Assembly (NCBI GenBank): GCA_013002175.1
Contig: JABDKP010000091.1
Span: 1-54,524 of the forward strand
DNA length: 54,524 nucleotides
Direction of reading: 5' to 3'
Source: Ilumatobacter sp.
GTDB taxonomy: Bacteria > Actinomycetota > Acidimicrobiia > Acidimicrobiales > Ilumatobacteraceae
Translations under genes and position numbers: made by a program
In this document: positions 46,120-54,524 of the stretch, piece by piece
Position numbering within the stretch: the first letter of the stretch is position 1
Layout of the letters: the number at the start of each line of letters is the position of its first letter
Notes under the pieces: model-generated
What the model saw: only the letters and a program-made list of their open reading frames with translations
Told to the model about the DNA's origin: nothing
The model's database searches: none

Positions 46120-46144
46120 CACCGGCCGCGGAAAGGTGGGCAAA

Positions 46145-49100
46145 TCAGGCGGCGCCGGCGATGGTGCGGCGGCGACGCCGTCGAGCGAGCGCCAGCAGCA
46201 TCAACCCGGCGATGCCGAACAGCACGCCGATGTTCACCAGGCCGAGGCCGTCACCACCGGTGGCGGGGAGCACGCCGGTCGGCCGGAGCAATTCGGTCAC
46301 GTCGGTGGCGCGGTCGTTGGTGGCCGTCGGGTCCGACACCGAGGCAGCAACGATCGCCGTGTTGACGACGACGTTGCTCGTGGTCTCCAGGACACGGCAG
46401 CTCGTTCTGATCGTCACCGACGAGTTCGGCGGCATGTTCAGGGTGCTCTCGATGTCACCGGTCCCGGCGGCCGGCTGCACCGTGGCACCCCCTGACGGCA
46501 GTGCGTTCCACTCACACGCGAGGAAGGCGGGGAGGTCGTCGACCAACTTCACCGCAGGATCAACGGACGGGCCGGCGCTCGACACGACGATCGTGTACGT
46601 CAGCAGGTCTCGCCCTGGCGTCGCCGAGTCCCGGCCGTCGGTCTTCGTCACCGAGATGTCGGCAACCGGACGCAGCACCGTGTCGGAGTCGGTTGCCGTG
46701 TTGTTCGCGAGGTTCGGATCGGTGAACGTCCGGGCCACGAGGAGGCCGGCCCCGGCTCGTGTGAGTGCGCCCGGCACGGACGCGGTCACGGTGTTCGAGA
46801 GTGTGCCGGTGGCGGCCGGGTCGATCGAGCAGCTCGTCGTGTACGTCACCGACGAGCCGAGCGGCAGCGTCAATGTCTCCGAGAGGTCGCCGGCCCCCGT
46901 GGCCGAGTTGCCGGTGGCGCCCCCGGATGCAGTCGACGTCCAGGTGCACGTCAGCGCGTTCGGGAACGCGTCCGTCAGGCTGACACCGGTCGCCTGCGAC
47001 GGGCCGGCGTTCGAGACGACGATCGTGTAGGCGATGAGGTCCCGCCCTGGCACGGCCGACGTCCGGCCGTCCGTCTTCGTCACCGAGACATCAGCTTGCG
47101 GCGTGAGCGCGGTCGTGTCCGTTGCGCTGTCGTTGGCGGCGTTCGGGTCGAACGATCCGGCGACGGTGGCGGTGTTCGTCACGGTTCCGGTCGCGGCGGC
47201 GTCGATCGAGCAACTGACCGTGTATGTGACCGAGGCGCCGACTGCGAGGGGGAACGTCTCGCTGAGGTTGCCGCTGCCGGTGGCGGTCGGCCCGTCGGTC
47301 GTCGTCCACGAGCAATCGAGCGCAGCCGGGAACGTGTCGGTCAACGTGACCGCCGGGTCAGCCGAGGGGCCGTTGTTCGTCGCGACGATCGTGTAGACGA
47401 TCGCCGGGCCGCCTGGGACGGCGGAGTCCACACCGTCGGTCTTCGTGACCGCGATGTCCGCCCGGCCGATCACCGCCGTGGTCGCACTTGCGCCGTTGTT
47501 GGACAGGTCCGGGTCGGGTGTGGACGAGCCGACGACGGCACCGGCAGCGACGACGCTGTCCAGCTGTCCGCGTACCGCGCCGGCCGGGAAGACGTCCGAG
47601 TGGACGTTGACGTAGAAGCCACCCGGGTCGGCGATGATGTCGTCGATCAGAGCGCCGTCAGCCGGGACACAGCCGGTCGCACCGTTCGACGGCCAGTCGA
47701 GGTCGACCACGACCGGCCCGTTCACGCCGCTCACGCCACGGTGGATGTGGGCAGCGACGACCGTTCCCTGGAGACCGGACAGGGCGAGGGCGAAGCACAC
47801 GTCATCGGCCGCGGCGTTGGCCCGTACGAGCGCCGTGCCGGAGCCGAGCGGATCGCCGGATCCCGCAGGCACTTCGTTCGCTCCGGAGAGACCGGCGACC
47901 AACGAGCTGTTGACGACCGATCCCGAGGTCGCCGGATCGACGGTGACCGTGATCGTGTACGACACCGATGCGCCCGCTGCGATCGAACCCAGCGTGCACG
48001 AGGGCGCTCCCGCCGGATCCTCGGCACATCCGCTCGTGGAGCCGAACGTGGTGCCGGCAGGCACGAGGTCGGTCACGACCACGTCGGCGGCGTCCGACGG
48101 CCCGGCGTTGTCGACCGTGATCGTGTACGTCAGCGTCTCACCCGCCACCACCGGGTCGGGCAGGTCGGTCTTGGTCACCGACAGGTCGGCCTCGGTCACG
48201 ATCGTCGTGGTGTCGACCGCCGAGTTGTCCAACAGATCCGGATCGACGACATCCGACGACACGTCCACGACGTTGACCACGTCGCCGGCAGGCGTCGCCG
48301 GATCGATCGAGAACGTCACGTCGAATGCGGCCGCGGACCCGGCCGCGATGGTGCCGAGGTCACACGTCAGCTGGCCGGGCCCCGGGACGCCCGGCGTGCA
48401 CGGCACCGTCGCCGAGTCGAACATCAACCCTGCGGGCACGGTGTCGATCACCGTCACGTTGGTCGCGTCGGACGGGCCGACGTTGGTGACGTCGATCGCG
48501 TAGGTCACGGAGTTTCCTGCGGTCACCGGTGCCCCGCCGTCGTCCTTCAGGATCACCAGGTCGGCTTCGGCGACGACCGTCGTCGTCGCCGAAGCACCGT
48601 TGTTCGTCGTGTTGGGGTCGAACGTCGACGAGTCCGCGATCGCGCCCGCGGCGATGCCGCTGTCGAGTTGGCCACGGACTTCGCCACCGGGGAAGGCGTC
48701 GGTGTGGACGTTGACGTAATACCCGGCCGGGTCGGCGAGGATGTCCGCGAGCACACCGGCGGCGGCTGGTACACATCCGCTCGGGCCGTTCGTCGGCCAG
48801 TTCAGGTTCACCACGACCGGCCCGTTCACGCCGGCAGCAGCCTCGTGCACATGGGCCCCGGTCACCGTGCCGGTGAGGTCGAGGAGCCGCAGTTCGAAGC
48901 ACAGCTCGCCACTCGCCACATCGGCGAGGACCATCGCCCGGCCCGACCCCATCGAGCCGGCCGGGGGCACCTCGTTCGCCGCGTCGAGTTCGGCAACGAG
49001 CGCCTCGTTCACGACCGTCCCCGTCGTCGACGGATCGACCGTCACGGTGATGTCATATGATGCCGACCCGCCGGCGGGGATCACCCCGAGACTGCACGTC

Positions 49101-52100
49101 GGCACACCAGCAGGATCCTCCGCACACCCGCTCGTGGAGACGAACGTGGTGCCGGCTGGAACGAGGTCAGTGACGACGACGTCGGCGGCGTCGGACGGCC
49201 CGGCATTGTCGACCGTGAGCGTGTACGTCAGATCCTCACCCGCGATCACGGGATCGGGGTCGTCGATCTTCGCTATCGACAGATCCGCGACCGCAATGAC
49301 GGTGGTCTCCTCGACCTCCTCGTCGTTCAACGGGTTCGGGTCGGGCGTGTCCGAGACCGCCGTGTGCTTCGTCGTGTACACGCCTGGTGTCGCCGCCGGA
49401 TCGACGGCCACCGTCCAGGTCCCGGTGAGCGTCTCGCCGGGCGCGAGCGCGGGAGCGAAGAGACCACTGAACCCGACGATCGAGAACGGCGGATCGTTGT
49501 TGCTAATTACGGATGTTGCATTGAATGCGGTGGACGGCCCGAGGTTGGTGATCTCGACCGCGAACTCGACGTTCTCCCCCGCCGCCACCGGATCGGGGTC
49601 GTCGACGACCGTAATGGCGAGGTCGGCAACCGGCGTGAGCAGGGTGTCGTCGTCGGTCGCGGTGTGGTCGGCGGTGTCCAGGTCGGCGACCGACGGCGTC
49701 GCGGTCGCGGTGTTCGACAGCGTGCCAGTGGCAGCAGGGTCGATGTCGCACGTCACCGTGTAGGTCGCCGATGAGCCGGCCGGCATGAAGAGGGTGTCGG
49801 CCAGCGAGGTGCCCGCCGACGAGGAGTTGCCGACGACGCCGATCGACGCAGTCGACGTCCACGCGCAGTTCACCAGCTCGGTCGGGAAAGTGTCGTCGAC
49901 GGCGACGGCGGGGTCGGTTGACGGGCCGGCGTTGGCGACGACGATCGTGTAGACGATCTGGTCCTGACCGGGCACCGCCTCGGTCACGCCGTCGTCCTTC
50001 GTGATCGAGATGTCGGCCTGCGCGGCGGTGACCGTCAGCGTGTCGGCCGCCGTGCCGCTGTCACCCGACGACGAGGTGAGGTTGTCGCTGACGTTGTCGT
50101 GGTCACCGACGAGGATGCCGGTCACGTCGACCGTGACGGTGCACGTTGCGCCCGCGGCAACCGACCCGCCCGTGTACGTCACGGTCGAGCCTCCGTCCGT
50201 TGCCGTCAACGTTCCGCCCGTGCAGGTCGTTGTCGCGTTCGACGGCGTCGCGAGGACAAAGCCGGCGGGGACGGGGAACGTGTCGGTGAAGTCGAGTGAC
50301 GTCGCGTCGAGCGTGCTCGCCGAGTTGTCGATGGTGAACGTCAGTGTGCTGTTGGTCGTCAGGAAGATCGTGTCGGGCGCGAACGCTTTGGCGAACGTCG
50401 GCGGTGGGACGACCGTCAGGGTGTCGGTGGCTGTGCCGCTGTTGCCCGACGAGGACGTCAGGTCACCGGTGGTGTTGACGTGCGAGCCAGGAGTCGTGGA
50501 CACGACATCGACCGAGATCGTGCACGAGGCGCCCGCCGGGACGGTGCCGCCGACGAAGGTGAAGGAGGTGTTTCCCGCCGCCGCGTCACCCATCCCGCCG
50601 ACACAGGTGTTGACCGCACCAGGCGGCGTCGCAATCACGACACCCGGCGGGAATGCATCGGTGAACGCGAACCCGGTGGCGTTGATCGGGCTGGCCGAGT
50701 TGTCGATCGTGAACGCCAACGTGCTCGACGTCGTGACCGAGATCGTGTCCGGCGCGAACGCCTTGACGAACGTCGGCGGCCGAGGCGTCATCGTCAGGGT
50801 GTCGGACGCCGTGCCGCTGCTGCCCAGCGACGACGTGAGCGCGCCGCTGGTGTTGTCGTGATCGCCAGGCGTCGACACGACGACGTCGACCGACACCGTG
50901 CAGGAGCTGCCGGCCGCGACCGTGCCACCCGAGTACGAGATCGTCGACCCGCCGTCGGGCGCCGTCAGCGTCCCGCCGGTACACGTCGTGGCCGCACCCG
51001 ACGGCGTCGCGATCGTCACGCCGGTCGGCAGCGTGTCCGAGAAGTCCAACGACGTCGCGTCGACCGTGCTGCCCGAGTTGTCGATCGTGAACGTCAGCGT
51101 GCTCGTGTTCGTCGTCGTCAGCGCGTCCGGCGCGAACACCTTGGCGAATCCGGGCTGTGGGTTGACGACCAGCGTGTCCGTCGCCGTGCCGCTGTTGCCC
51201 GACGACGACGTCAGGTCGTCGGTCGTGTTGACGTGGCTGCCCGCGACCGCTGAGGTCACATCGAACTGGATGATGCACGAGGCAGCAGCCGGCACCGTGC
51301 CACCGCCGAACGTGAACGACGGGTTGCCCGCCGCAGCGTCACCCATGCCGGCCGAACACGTCGTGGACGCGCCCGGCGGCGTGGCGATCACCACACCGGT
51401 CGGGAACGTGTCGACGAAACCGAAGCCCGTTGCGTCCAGCACGCTCGCGGTGTTGTCGATCGTGAACGTCAGCGTGCTCGTCTGGCCCACGCCGATCGAG
51501 TCCGGCGAGAACACCTTGGCGAACGTCGGCGGCGGCACGACGGTCAGCGACGCCGTCGCTGGTGTGCCGACGACACCGGCATTCGATCGCGGCTCGCTCG
51601 TGGTGTTCGGGAACGTGCCGGGCGCCGCGTCCGCCGGCACCAGGAGGTTGACCGCGAACGTGCACGAGTCGCCAGGCGTGCCGGCCTTCGCGAGCTCACC
51701 GCCCGTGAGCGTCAGCGTGGAGCTGCCGGCGATGGTCGAGCCCGCGCCGCAGGGGTTGCTGGTCGGCAGGCCCGTCGCGACGAGGCCGGCGACGACGGCG
51801 TTCAGGTCGTCGGTGAACGTGAGCCCGGACTGTGCATTGTCCGTGTCACGGTTGGTCAGCGTGAACGACAGCACCGGCGTGCCGTTCACCGTCGTCGCAC
51901 CATCGAACGACTTGGTGAACGTCACGGCGGTGACCACCAGGTCGTCGGAGGCCGCGGCGCCGCTCGCCTTACTGCGACCGACGAACCCGGTCAGAGCGCT
52001 CGTCGTGTTCGTGAAGCTGCCGGACGGCGCGCCCGCAGGCACCGCAACGGTGACATCGAACGTGCAGCTGTCGCCCGGGTCGCCCGACTTCGCCAAGACG

Positions 52101-54524
52101 CCGTCCATCAGTGTCAGCGTCGTCGTGCCGGAGATCGACGAGCCCGCGCCACACGGGTCCGTGGGCAGTGGGGCGGTCGCAGTGAGGCCGGCGAGCGAGG
52201 CGTCCAGGACGTCGGTGAACGTGAGAGCGGTCGCCGACTCGGACAGGGTGTCGTTGGTGAGCGTGAAGCGCAGTGTCGCCGTTCCCCCCGGCCCGACCGG
52301 ATCGTCGATGAACTCCTTGACGATCATGATCGACCGCTCGTCGACGACGAGATCGTCGGTGGCGTCGGGCAGGGGTGCAAACGGAGCGCCGTCGATCGAT
52401 GCGCCGAAACCGGTCGTCCGGTTGGCGTGCACACCTGGCGATGCCGCCGCCGGCACCTCGAGCTGGACGGTGAACGAGCAACTGGTCGCCGGTGCCAGGG
52501 TGCCGCCCGAGAGTGACAGCACTGTCCCTGCGGCGTTGTCGTCAATCGTCCCGCCGCACTCCGCCCGTGGCAGCAACCCCTGCTCGGTGGCGGAAAGTAC
52601 CAGCGAGCCACCGGCGACTCCCGGCGTGGTGTCGAGTGTGTCCTCGAAGTCGTCCGAGAACGAGATCGACGTGGCGTTTGCCGCCGCGGCGGTGTTGTCG
52701 ATCGTGAACGTCAGCGACACGAAGTTTCCGGCAAACACCGGGTCGTCGGTGAACTCCTTCGACAACGTGAGGTTCGTGACCACGAGGTCGTCCTTGGCTT
52801 CCAAACCCGTGACGGCGACGCCGTCGACGGTCGCCGTGACGGGGCCGGCGGTGTTCGTGTGGACGCCTTGCGGTGTGGTACCGGACGAGGCGAGCGTCAC
52901 CGAGAACGTGCACGTCGCGCCCGGCGCCAGCGTCGCACCAGAGAATGTGAGCATGGTGTCACCGGCCGATCCGACGAGCGTGCCATTGCCGGGACCGCAC
53001 ACGTCGGTGAGCGGCAGGCCGGACGCTGTCAACCCGGCGACGAACGTGAGGTCATCGGCGAAGCCGATGCTCGTGGCATCGCCAGGCGCGAAGGCGTCGT
53101 GCTCGAGCCTGAACTCGAGCGTCACCGAGTCGCCGGGTGTGATCGGGTCGTCGGTGAACTCTTTGGTGAGCGACGGCGGTGCGACGACAACGAGGTCGTC
53201 GGTCGCCTTGTCGCCGGTCACTGACATCATCCCGACCGATGCGGTGATCTCGCTCGTCACGTTCGGGTACGTCCCGGTACTCGCGCTCGGATCGACGTCG
53301 AGCGTCATCGAGAACGTGCATGAGTCGCCCGGCATGCCGGCCGGAGCGAGGCTCGCACCGGTGAGGGTCAGCGTGGCGGGTGTCGGAGTTCCAGGGGCAG
53401 GGTCGAACAGCGGGGTGAACGTGAAGTCCGAACCGGCTCCGCACACCGATCCGTCGGCGGGAGCGCCGGACGGCGACGTCGGCAACACGGTCGGGAACTC
53501 GTCGCTGAACGAGATCGCGCTGGCTGAGTCCGATGGGCTGGTGTTGGTGATCGTGAACTCGACCGTGACCACGCCGCCGGCCCCGGCCGGATCGTCGGTG
53601 AACTCCTTCGTCAGCGCCGGCGCCGGCACGACGAACAGGCTGTCGCTCGCCTCGTTGCCGGTCACCGGGACACCGCCGACCATGCCCGAGACCGTTCCGC
53701 TCGTGTTGTCGTAGGTCCCGGCCGACGGAGCGGTGACGAGCACCGTGATCGTGCAGAAGCCCCCGGCGGCAACTGTGCCGCCGGTGAGGCTGATCGTCCC
53801 GCTGCCGGCCGATGCCGTGAGCGGGCCGCCGCAGTCGTTCGTCGTCGTTGACGGGGTCGCGACGACGACACCCCCGGGGAGCGTGTCGGCGAAGGCGACG
53901 CCGGTCGCGGGGTCGGTCCGGTCGAAGTTCTCGATCGTGAATTCGAGGGTTGCGTTGCCGCCCGGCGGGATCGGGTCGTCGGTGAACTCCTTGGCGATGT
54001 GCAGCGCAGCGACGAGCACATCGAGTGACGCTGTCGCCTTCCCGGCGGAACGGTTCACCCCACCGACGGTGGTCTCCAGGTTGCTGCTCGAGTTGATCGG
54101 CGTCCCCCCGGCCGTGGCCACGACGTCGACGACCACCGTGCAGGTGTCGCCGGCAACGAGGGCGCGAGCTCCGGCGAAGAAGCTGCCGAAAACGTTCAAG
54201 GCGATCGTCGAACCGCCCGCAGGCGCGTCGAACGTGACGGACGCGCTCGGCTCTCCGCAGTCCGTCGACGCATTCGACGGGTCGGCGATCACCATGCCGG
54301 TCGGCAGCGTGTCGGAAAATTCGAGGAACGAGACGTCGCTCGCGTTCGCGCTGTTGTCGATGACAAACGTCAGCGTGCTGCGCTCGCCCTTGTCGACCGG
54401 GTCGGGTGAGAAGTCCTTCGAGAAGCCGGGCCGATCGGTGGCCACGGTGAGATCGTCGGTGGCAGTGCCGCTGGCTCCCTCGCTCGACGTGAGGGTGCCG
54501 GAGGTGTTCACGTAGGTGCCGCCA
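46145..54524 (-). CDS. Giant LPATG-anchored surface protein with DUF7933/DUF11 and CHRD repeats (5' end beyond window)
   Basis: At least 2,790 residues; the start lies beyond the right edge and the frame is open to the last base. From N to C I count about 11 units beginning like PTFAKVFSPD with TLTFTIDNS and DTFPTGVVIATP (DUF7933-like), then eight DUF11 units beginning ADLSVTKTD with YTITVDNAGPSDA. Two DUF11 units each contain an inserted CHRD domain. It ends with VLPATGGDG, a membrane helix and an RRRRRR tail, so a sortase should attach it to the cell wall. Each unit has paired Cys residues. The architecture suggests a fibrous adhesin or stalk; no enzymatic domain is seen. The DUF7933 label is from recall of the motif. 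It converges with TetR. Confidence 0.9.
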   Translation of the reverse strand, partial: GGTYVNTSGTLTSSEGASGTATDDLTVATDRPGFSKDFSPDPVDKGERSTLTFVIDNSANASDVSFLEFSDTLPTGMVIADPSNASTDCGEPSASVTFDAPAGGSTIALNVFGSFFAGARALVAGDTCTVVVDVVATAGGTPINSSSNLETTVGGVNRSAGKATASLDVLVAALHIAKEFTDDPIPPGGNATLEFTIENFDRTDPATGVAFADTLPGGVVVATPSTTTNDCGGPLTASAGSGTISLTGGTVAAGGFCTITVLVTAPSAGTYDNTSGTVSGMVGGVPVTGNEASDSLFVVPAPALTKEFTDDPAGAGGVVTVEFTITNTSPSDSASAISFSDEFPTVLPTSPSGAPADGSVCGAGSDFTFTPLFDPAPGTPTPATLTLTGASLAPAGMPGDSCTFSMTLDVDPSASTGTYPNVTSEITASVGMMSVTGDKATDDLVVVAPPSLTKEFTDDPITPGDSVTLEFRLEHDAFAPGDATSIGFADDLTFVAGLTASGLPLTDVCGPGNGTLVGSAGDTMLTFSGATLAPGATCTFSVTLASSGTTPQGVHTNTAGPVTATVDGVAVTGLEAKDDLVVTNLTLSKEFTDDPVFAGNFVSLTFTIDNTAAAANATSISFSDDFEDTLDTTPGVAGGSLVLSATEQGLLPRAECGGTIDDNAAGTVLSLSGGTLAPATSCSFTVQLEVPAAASPGVHANRTTGFGASIDGAPFAPLPDATDDLVVDERSIMIVKEFIDDPVGPGGTATLRFTLTNDTLSESATALTFTDVLDASLAGLTATAPLPTDPCGAGSSISGTTTLTLMDGVLAKSGDPGDSCTFDVTVAVPAGAPSGSFTNTTSALTGFVGRSKASGAAASDDLVVTAVTFTKSFDGATTVNGTPVLSFTLTNRDTDNAQSGLTFTDDLNAVVAGLVATGLPTSNPCGAGSTIAGSSTLTLTGGELAKAGTPGDSCTFAVNLLVPADAAPGTFPNTTSEPRSNAGVVGTPATASLTVVPPPTFAKVFSPDSIGVGQTSTLTFTIDNTASVLDATGFGFVDTFPTGVVIATPPGASTTCSAGMGDAAAGNPSFTFGGGTVPAAASCIIQFDVTSAVAGSHVNTTDDLTSSSGNSGTATDTLVVNPQPGFAKVFAPDALTTTNTSTLTFTIDNSGSTVDATSLDFSDTLPTGVTIATPSGAATTCTGGTLTAPDGGSTISYSGGTVAAGSSCTVSVDVVVSTPGDHDNTSGALTSSLGSSGTASDTLTMTPRPPTFVKAFAPDTISVTTSSTLAFTIDNSASPINATGFAFTDAFPPGVVIATPPGAVNTCVGGMGDAAAGNTSFTFVGGTVPAGASCTISVDVVSTTPGSHVNTTGDLTSSSGNSGTATDTLTVVPPPTFAKAFAPDTIFLTTNSTLTFTIDNSASTLDATSLDFTDTFPVPAGFVLATPSNATTTCTGGTLTATDGGSTVTYTGGSVAAGATCTVTVDVTGILVGDHDNVSDNLTSSSGDSGTAADTLTVTAAQADISITKDDGVTEAVPGQDQIVYTIVVANAGPSTDPAVAVDDTFPTELVNCAWTSTASIGVVGNSSSAGTSLADTLFMPAGSSATYTVTCDIDPAATGTLSNTATATPSVADLDTADHTATDDDTLLTPVADLAITVVDDPDPVAAGENVEFAVEITNLGPSTAFNATSVISNNDPPFSIVGFSGLFAPALAPGETLTGTWTVAVDPAATPGVYTTKHTAVSDTPDPNPLNDEEVEETTVIAVADLSIAKIDDPDPVIAGEDLTYTLTVDNAGPSDAADVVVTDLVPAGTTFVSTSGCAEDPAGVPTCSLGVIPAGGSASYDITVTVDPSTTGTVVNEALVAELDAANEVPPAGSMGSGRAMVLADVASGELCFELRLLDLTGTVTGAHVHEAAAGVNGPVVVNLNWPTNGPSGCVPAAAGVLADILADPAGYYVNVHTDAFPGGEVRGQLDSGIAAGAIADSSTFDPNTTNNGASATTTVVAEADLVILKDDGGAPVTAGNSVTYAIDVTNVGPSDATNVTVIDTVPAGLMFDSATVPCTPGVPGPGQLTCDLGTIAAGSAAAFDVTFSIDPATPAGDVVNVVDVSSDVVDPDLLDNSAVDTTTIVTEADLSVTKTDLPDPVVAGETLTYTITVDNAGPSDAADVVVTDLVPAGTTFGSTSGCAEDPAGAPSCTLGSIAAGASVSYTITVTVDPATSGSVVNSSLVAGLSGANEVPAGSGDPLGSGTALVRANAAADDVCFALALSGLQGTVVAAHIHRGVSGVNGPVVVDLDWPSNGATGCVPADGALIDDIIADPGGFYVNVHSDVFPAGAVRGQLDSVVAAGAVVGSSTPDPDLSNNGASATTAVIGRADIAVTKTDGVDSAVPGGPAIVYTIVATNNGPSADPAVTLTDTFPAALDCSWTTTDGPTATGSGNLSETFPLAVGASVTYTVSCSIDAAATGTVTNTATVAGSFDPNAANDSATDTTALTPQADVSVTKTDGRTSAVPGRDLIAYTIVVSNAGPSQATGVSLTDAFPNALTCTWTSTASGGATGNSATGAGDLSETLTLPLGSSVTYTTSCSIDPAATGTLSNTVTASVPGALTRAGAGLLVARTFTDPNLANNTATDSDTVLRPVADISVTKTDGRDSATPGRDLLTYTIVVSSAGPSVDPAVKLVDDLPAFLACEWNALPSGGATVQPAAGTGDIESTLNMPPNSSVTIRTSCRVLETTSNVVVNTAIVAASVSDPTATNDRATDVTELLRPTGVLPATGGDGLGLVNIGVLFGIAGLMLLALARRRRRRTIAGAA
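46148..46270 (-). other. C-terminal cell-wall sorting signal (LPATG, membrane helix, Arg tail)
   Basis: LPATG is encoded at 46256-46270, followed by GGDGLGLVNIG, a hydrophobic helix (VLFGIAGLMLLALA) and six Arg codons before the last residues. This is a complete LPxTG sortase substrate signal. The sortase at 2062-2877 is the only sortase in the window and may or may not be its partner. Confidence 0.9.
47558..47890 (-). other. CHRD domain nested in a DUF11 unit (copy 2)
   Basis: About 111 residues, from LSGANEVPAGSGDPLG to DVFPAGAVRGQLD, with the CHRD hallmarks GSGTALVRAN, VVAAHIHRGVSGVNGPVVVDL and a closing RGQLD. It interrupts a DUF11 unit between VVNSSLVAG and SSTPDPDLSNN, which would otherwise be joined as in the uninterrupted unit (TNTATVAGSFDPNAAND). 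Confidence 0.82.
48662..48991 (-). other. CHRD domain nested in a DUF11 unit (copy 1)
   Basis: About 110 residues, from ELDAANEVPPAGSMGSG to DAFPGGEVRGQLD, containing GAHVHEAAAGVNGPVVVNL. It is inserted at the equivalent place in its DUF11 host (after VVNEALVA, before SSTFDPNTTNN) as copy 2. The DUF11 part that precedes each copy is nearly identical at the nucleotide level (compare 48025-48135 with 49130-49220). Confidence 0.82.
50021..51529 (-). repeat. Tandem two-unit duplication (ABAB) in the surface-protein gene
   Basis: Four adjacent units lie at 51155-51529 (A), 50777-51154 (B), 50402-50776 (A') and 50021-50401 (B'). A and A' share DATGFGF/NATGFAF, a PPGxxxTC stretch, MGDAAAGN and DLTSSSGNSGTATDTL. 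B and B' share DATSLDF, TTCTGGTLTA, DGGST and DHDN. So a block of about 750 bases was duplicated as a pair rather than unit by unit. Confidence 0.8.

Noticed and set aside
47096-53714. Long plus-strand open frames (654 and 938 codons) antisense to the surface-protein gene
   Set aside because: Their repeated Val/Ser/Thr patterns simply mirror the repeats on the minus strand; no start context or domain supports them.
46300-54524. CRISPR-like or minisatellite array
   Set aside because: The periodicity is about 375 bases, in frame, and explained by protein domain repeats.

Overview
This 54.5 kb window is from the chromosome of a high-G+C actinobacterium. The gene content (BldD-type regulator, PAC2 protein, F420-type luciferase-like monooxygenase, LPxTG surface protein with sortase, hrcA-dnaJ-rsmE and rpsT-holA-comEC-comEA neighbourhoods) fits Actinobacteria, and an Acidimicrobiia/Ilumatobacter-like genome is my best guess. 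That assignment is inference from gene content, not a database match. Coding density is very high. The longest gene-free stretches are 31365-31632, 42795-43015 and 3689-3898, and all three are described below. No rRNA, CRISPR array, insertion sequence or prophage was seen.

Layout. 1-5.1 kb: an alpha/beta hydrolase, then an envelope-signalling locus. One arm encodes a DUF4397 secreted protein, a sortase and a protein that joins ECF sigma-like domains to an RskA-type anti-sigma half. The divergent arm is an ordinary ECF sigma factor with its RskA-type anti-sigma factor. tRNA-Val(GAC) follows. 5.2-15.6 kb (minus strand): hemW, a bldD homologue with an intact cyclic-di-GMP signature, rsmE, dnaJ, hrcA, DNA photolyase, an alditol-oxidase-like flavoenzyme, an MFS transporter and lepA. 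15.8-19.7 kb: rpsT with terminator, holA, a comEC that lacks its usual C-terminal nuclease-like domain, a small membrane protein on the opposite strand, and comEA. 19.8-25.4 kb: fatty acid desaturase, thioredoxin/TPR protein, PAC2 protein, LLM monooxygenase, PhzF-like isomerase and a NiCoT nickel/cobalt permease.

25.5-32.3 kb: a complete peptide/nickel-type ABC importer (fused double ATPase, two permeases, Tat-lipoprotein binding protein) preceded by a TetR gene with its own terminator. 32.3-38.6 kb: FAD-dependent oxidoreductase, fatty-acyl-AMP ligase, zinc-ribbon protein, cytochrome P450, cyclic-nucleotide-domain protein and ACT-domain protein. The convergent gap at 33.7 kb holds two perfect DnaA-box sequences next to a palindrome. 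38.7-46.1 kb: serine beta-lactamase-like hydrolase, leuS, a duplicated palindromic repeat, an MMPL exporter and a divergent TetR repressor.

46.1-54.5 kb: the 3' part of a giant cell-surface gene that runs off the right edge. It encodes about 19 immunoglobulin-like units of DUF7933/DUF11 type, two CHRD domains nested inside DUF11 units, and a C-terminal LPATG anchor. The sortase near the left end is a candidate partner, but that link is inferred.

Most notable are the single-chain sigma/anti-sigma protein within its divergent ECF-sortase locus, the BldD-type c-di-GMP switch, the paired DnaA boxes, the TGTCTGACACC palindrome family that supplies gene stop codons, and the modular evolution of the giant adhesin.
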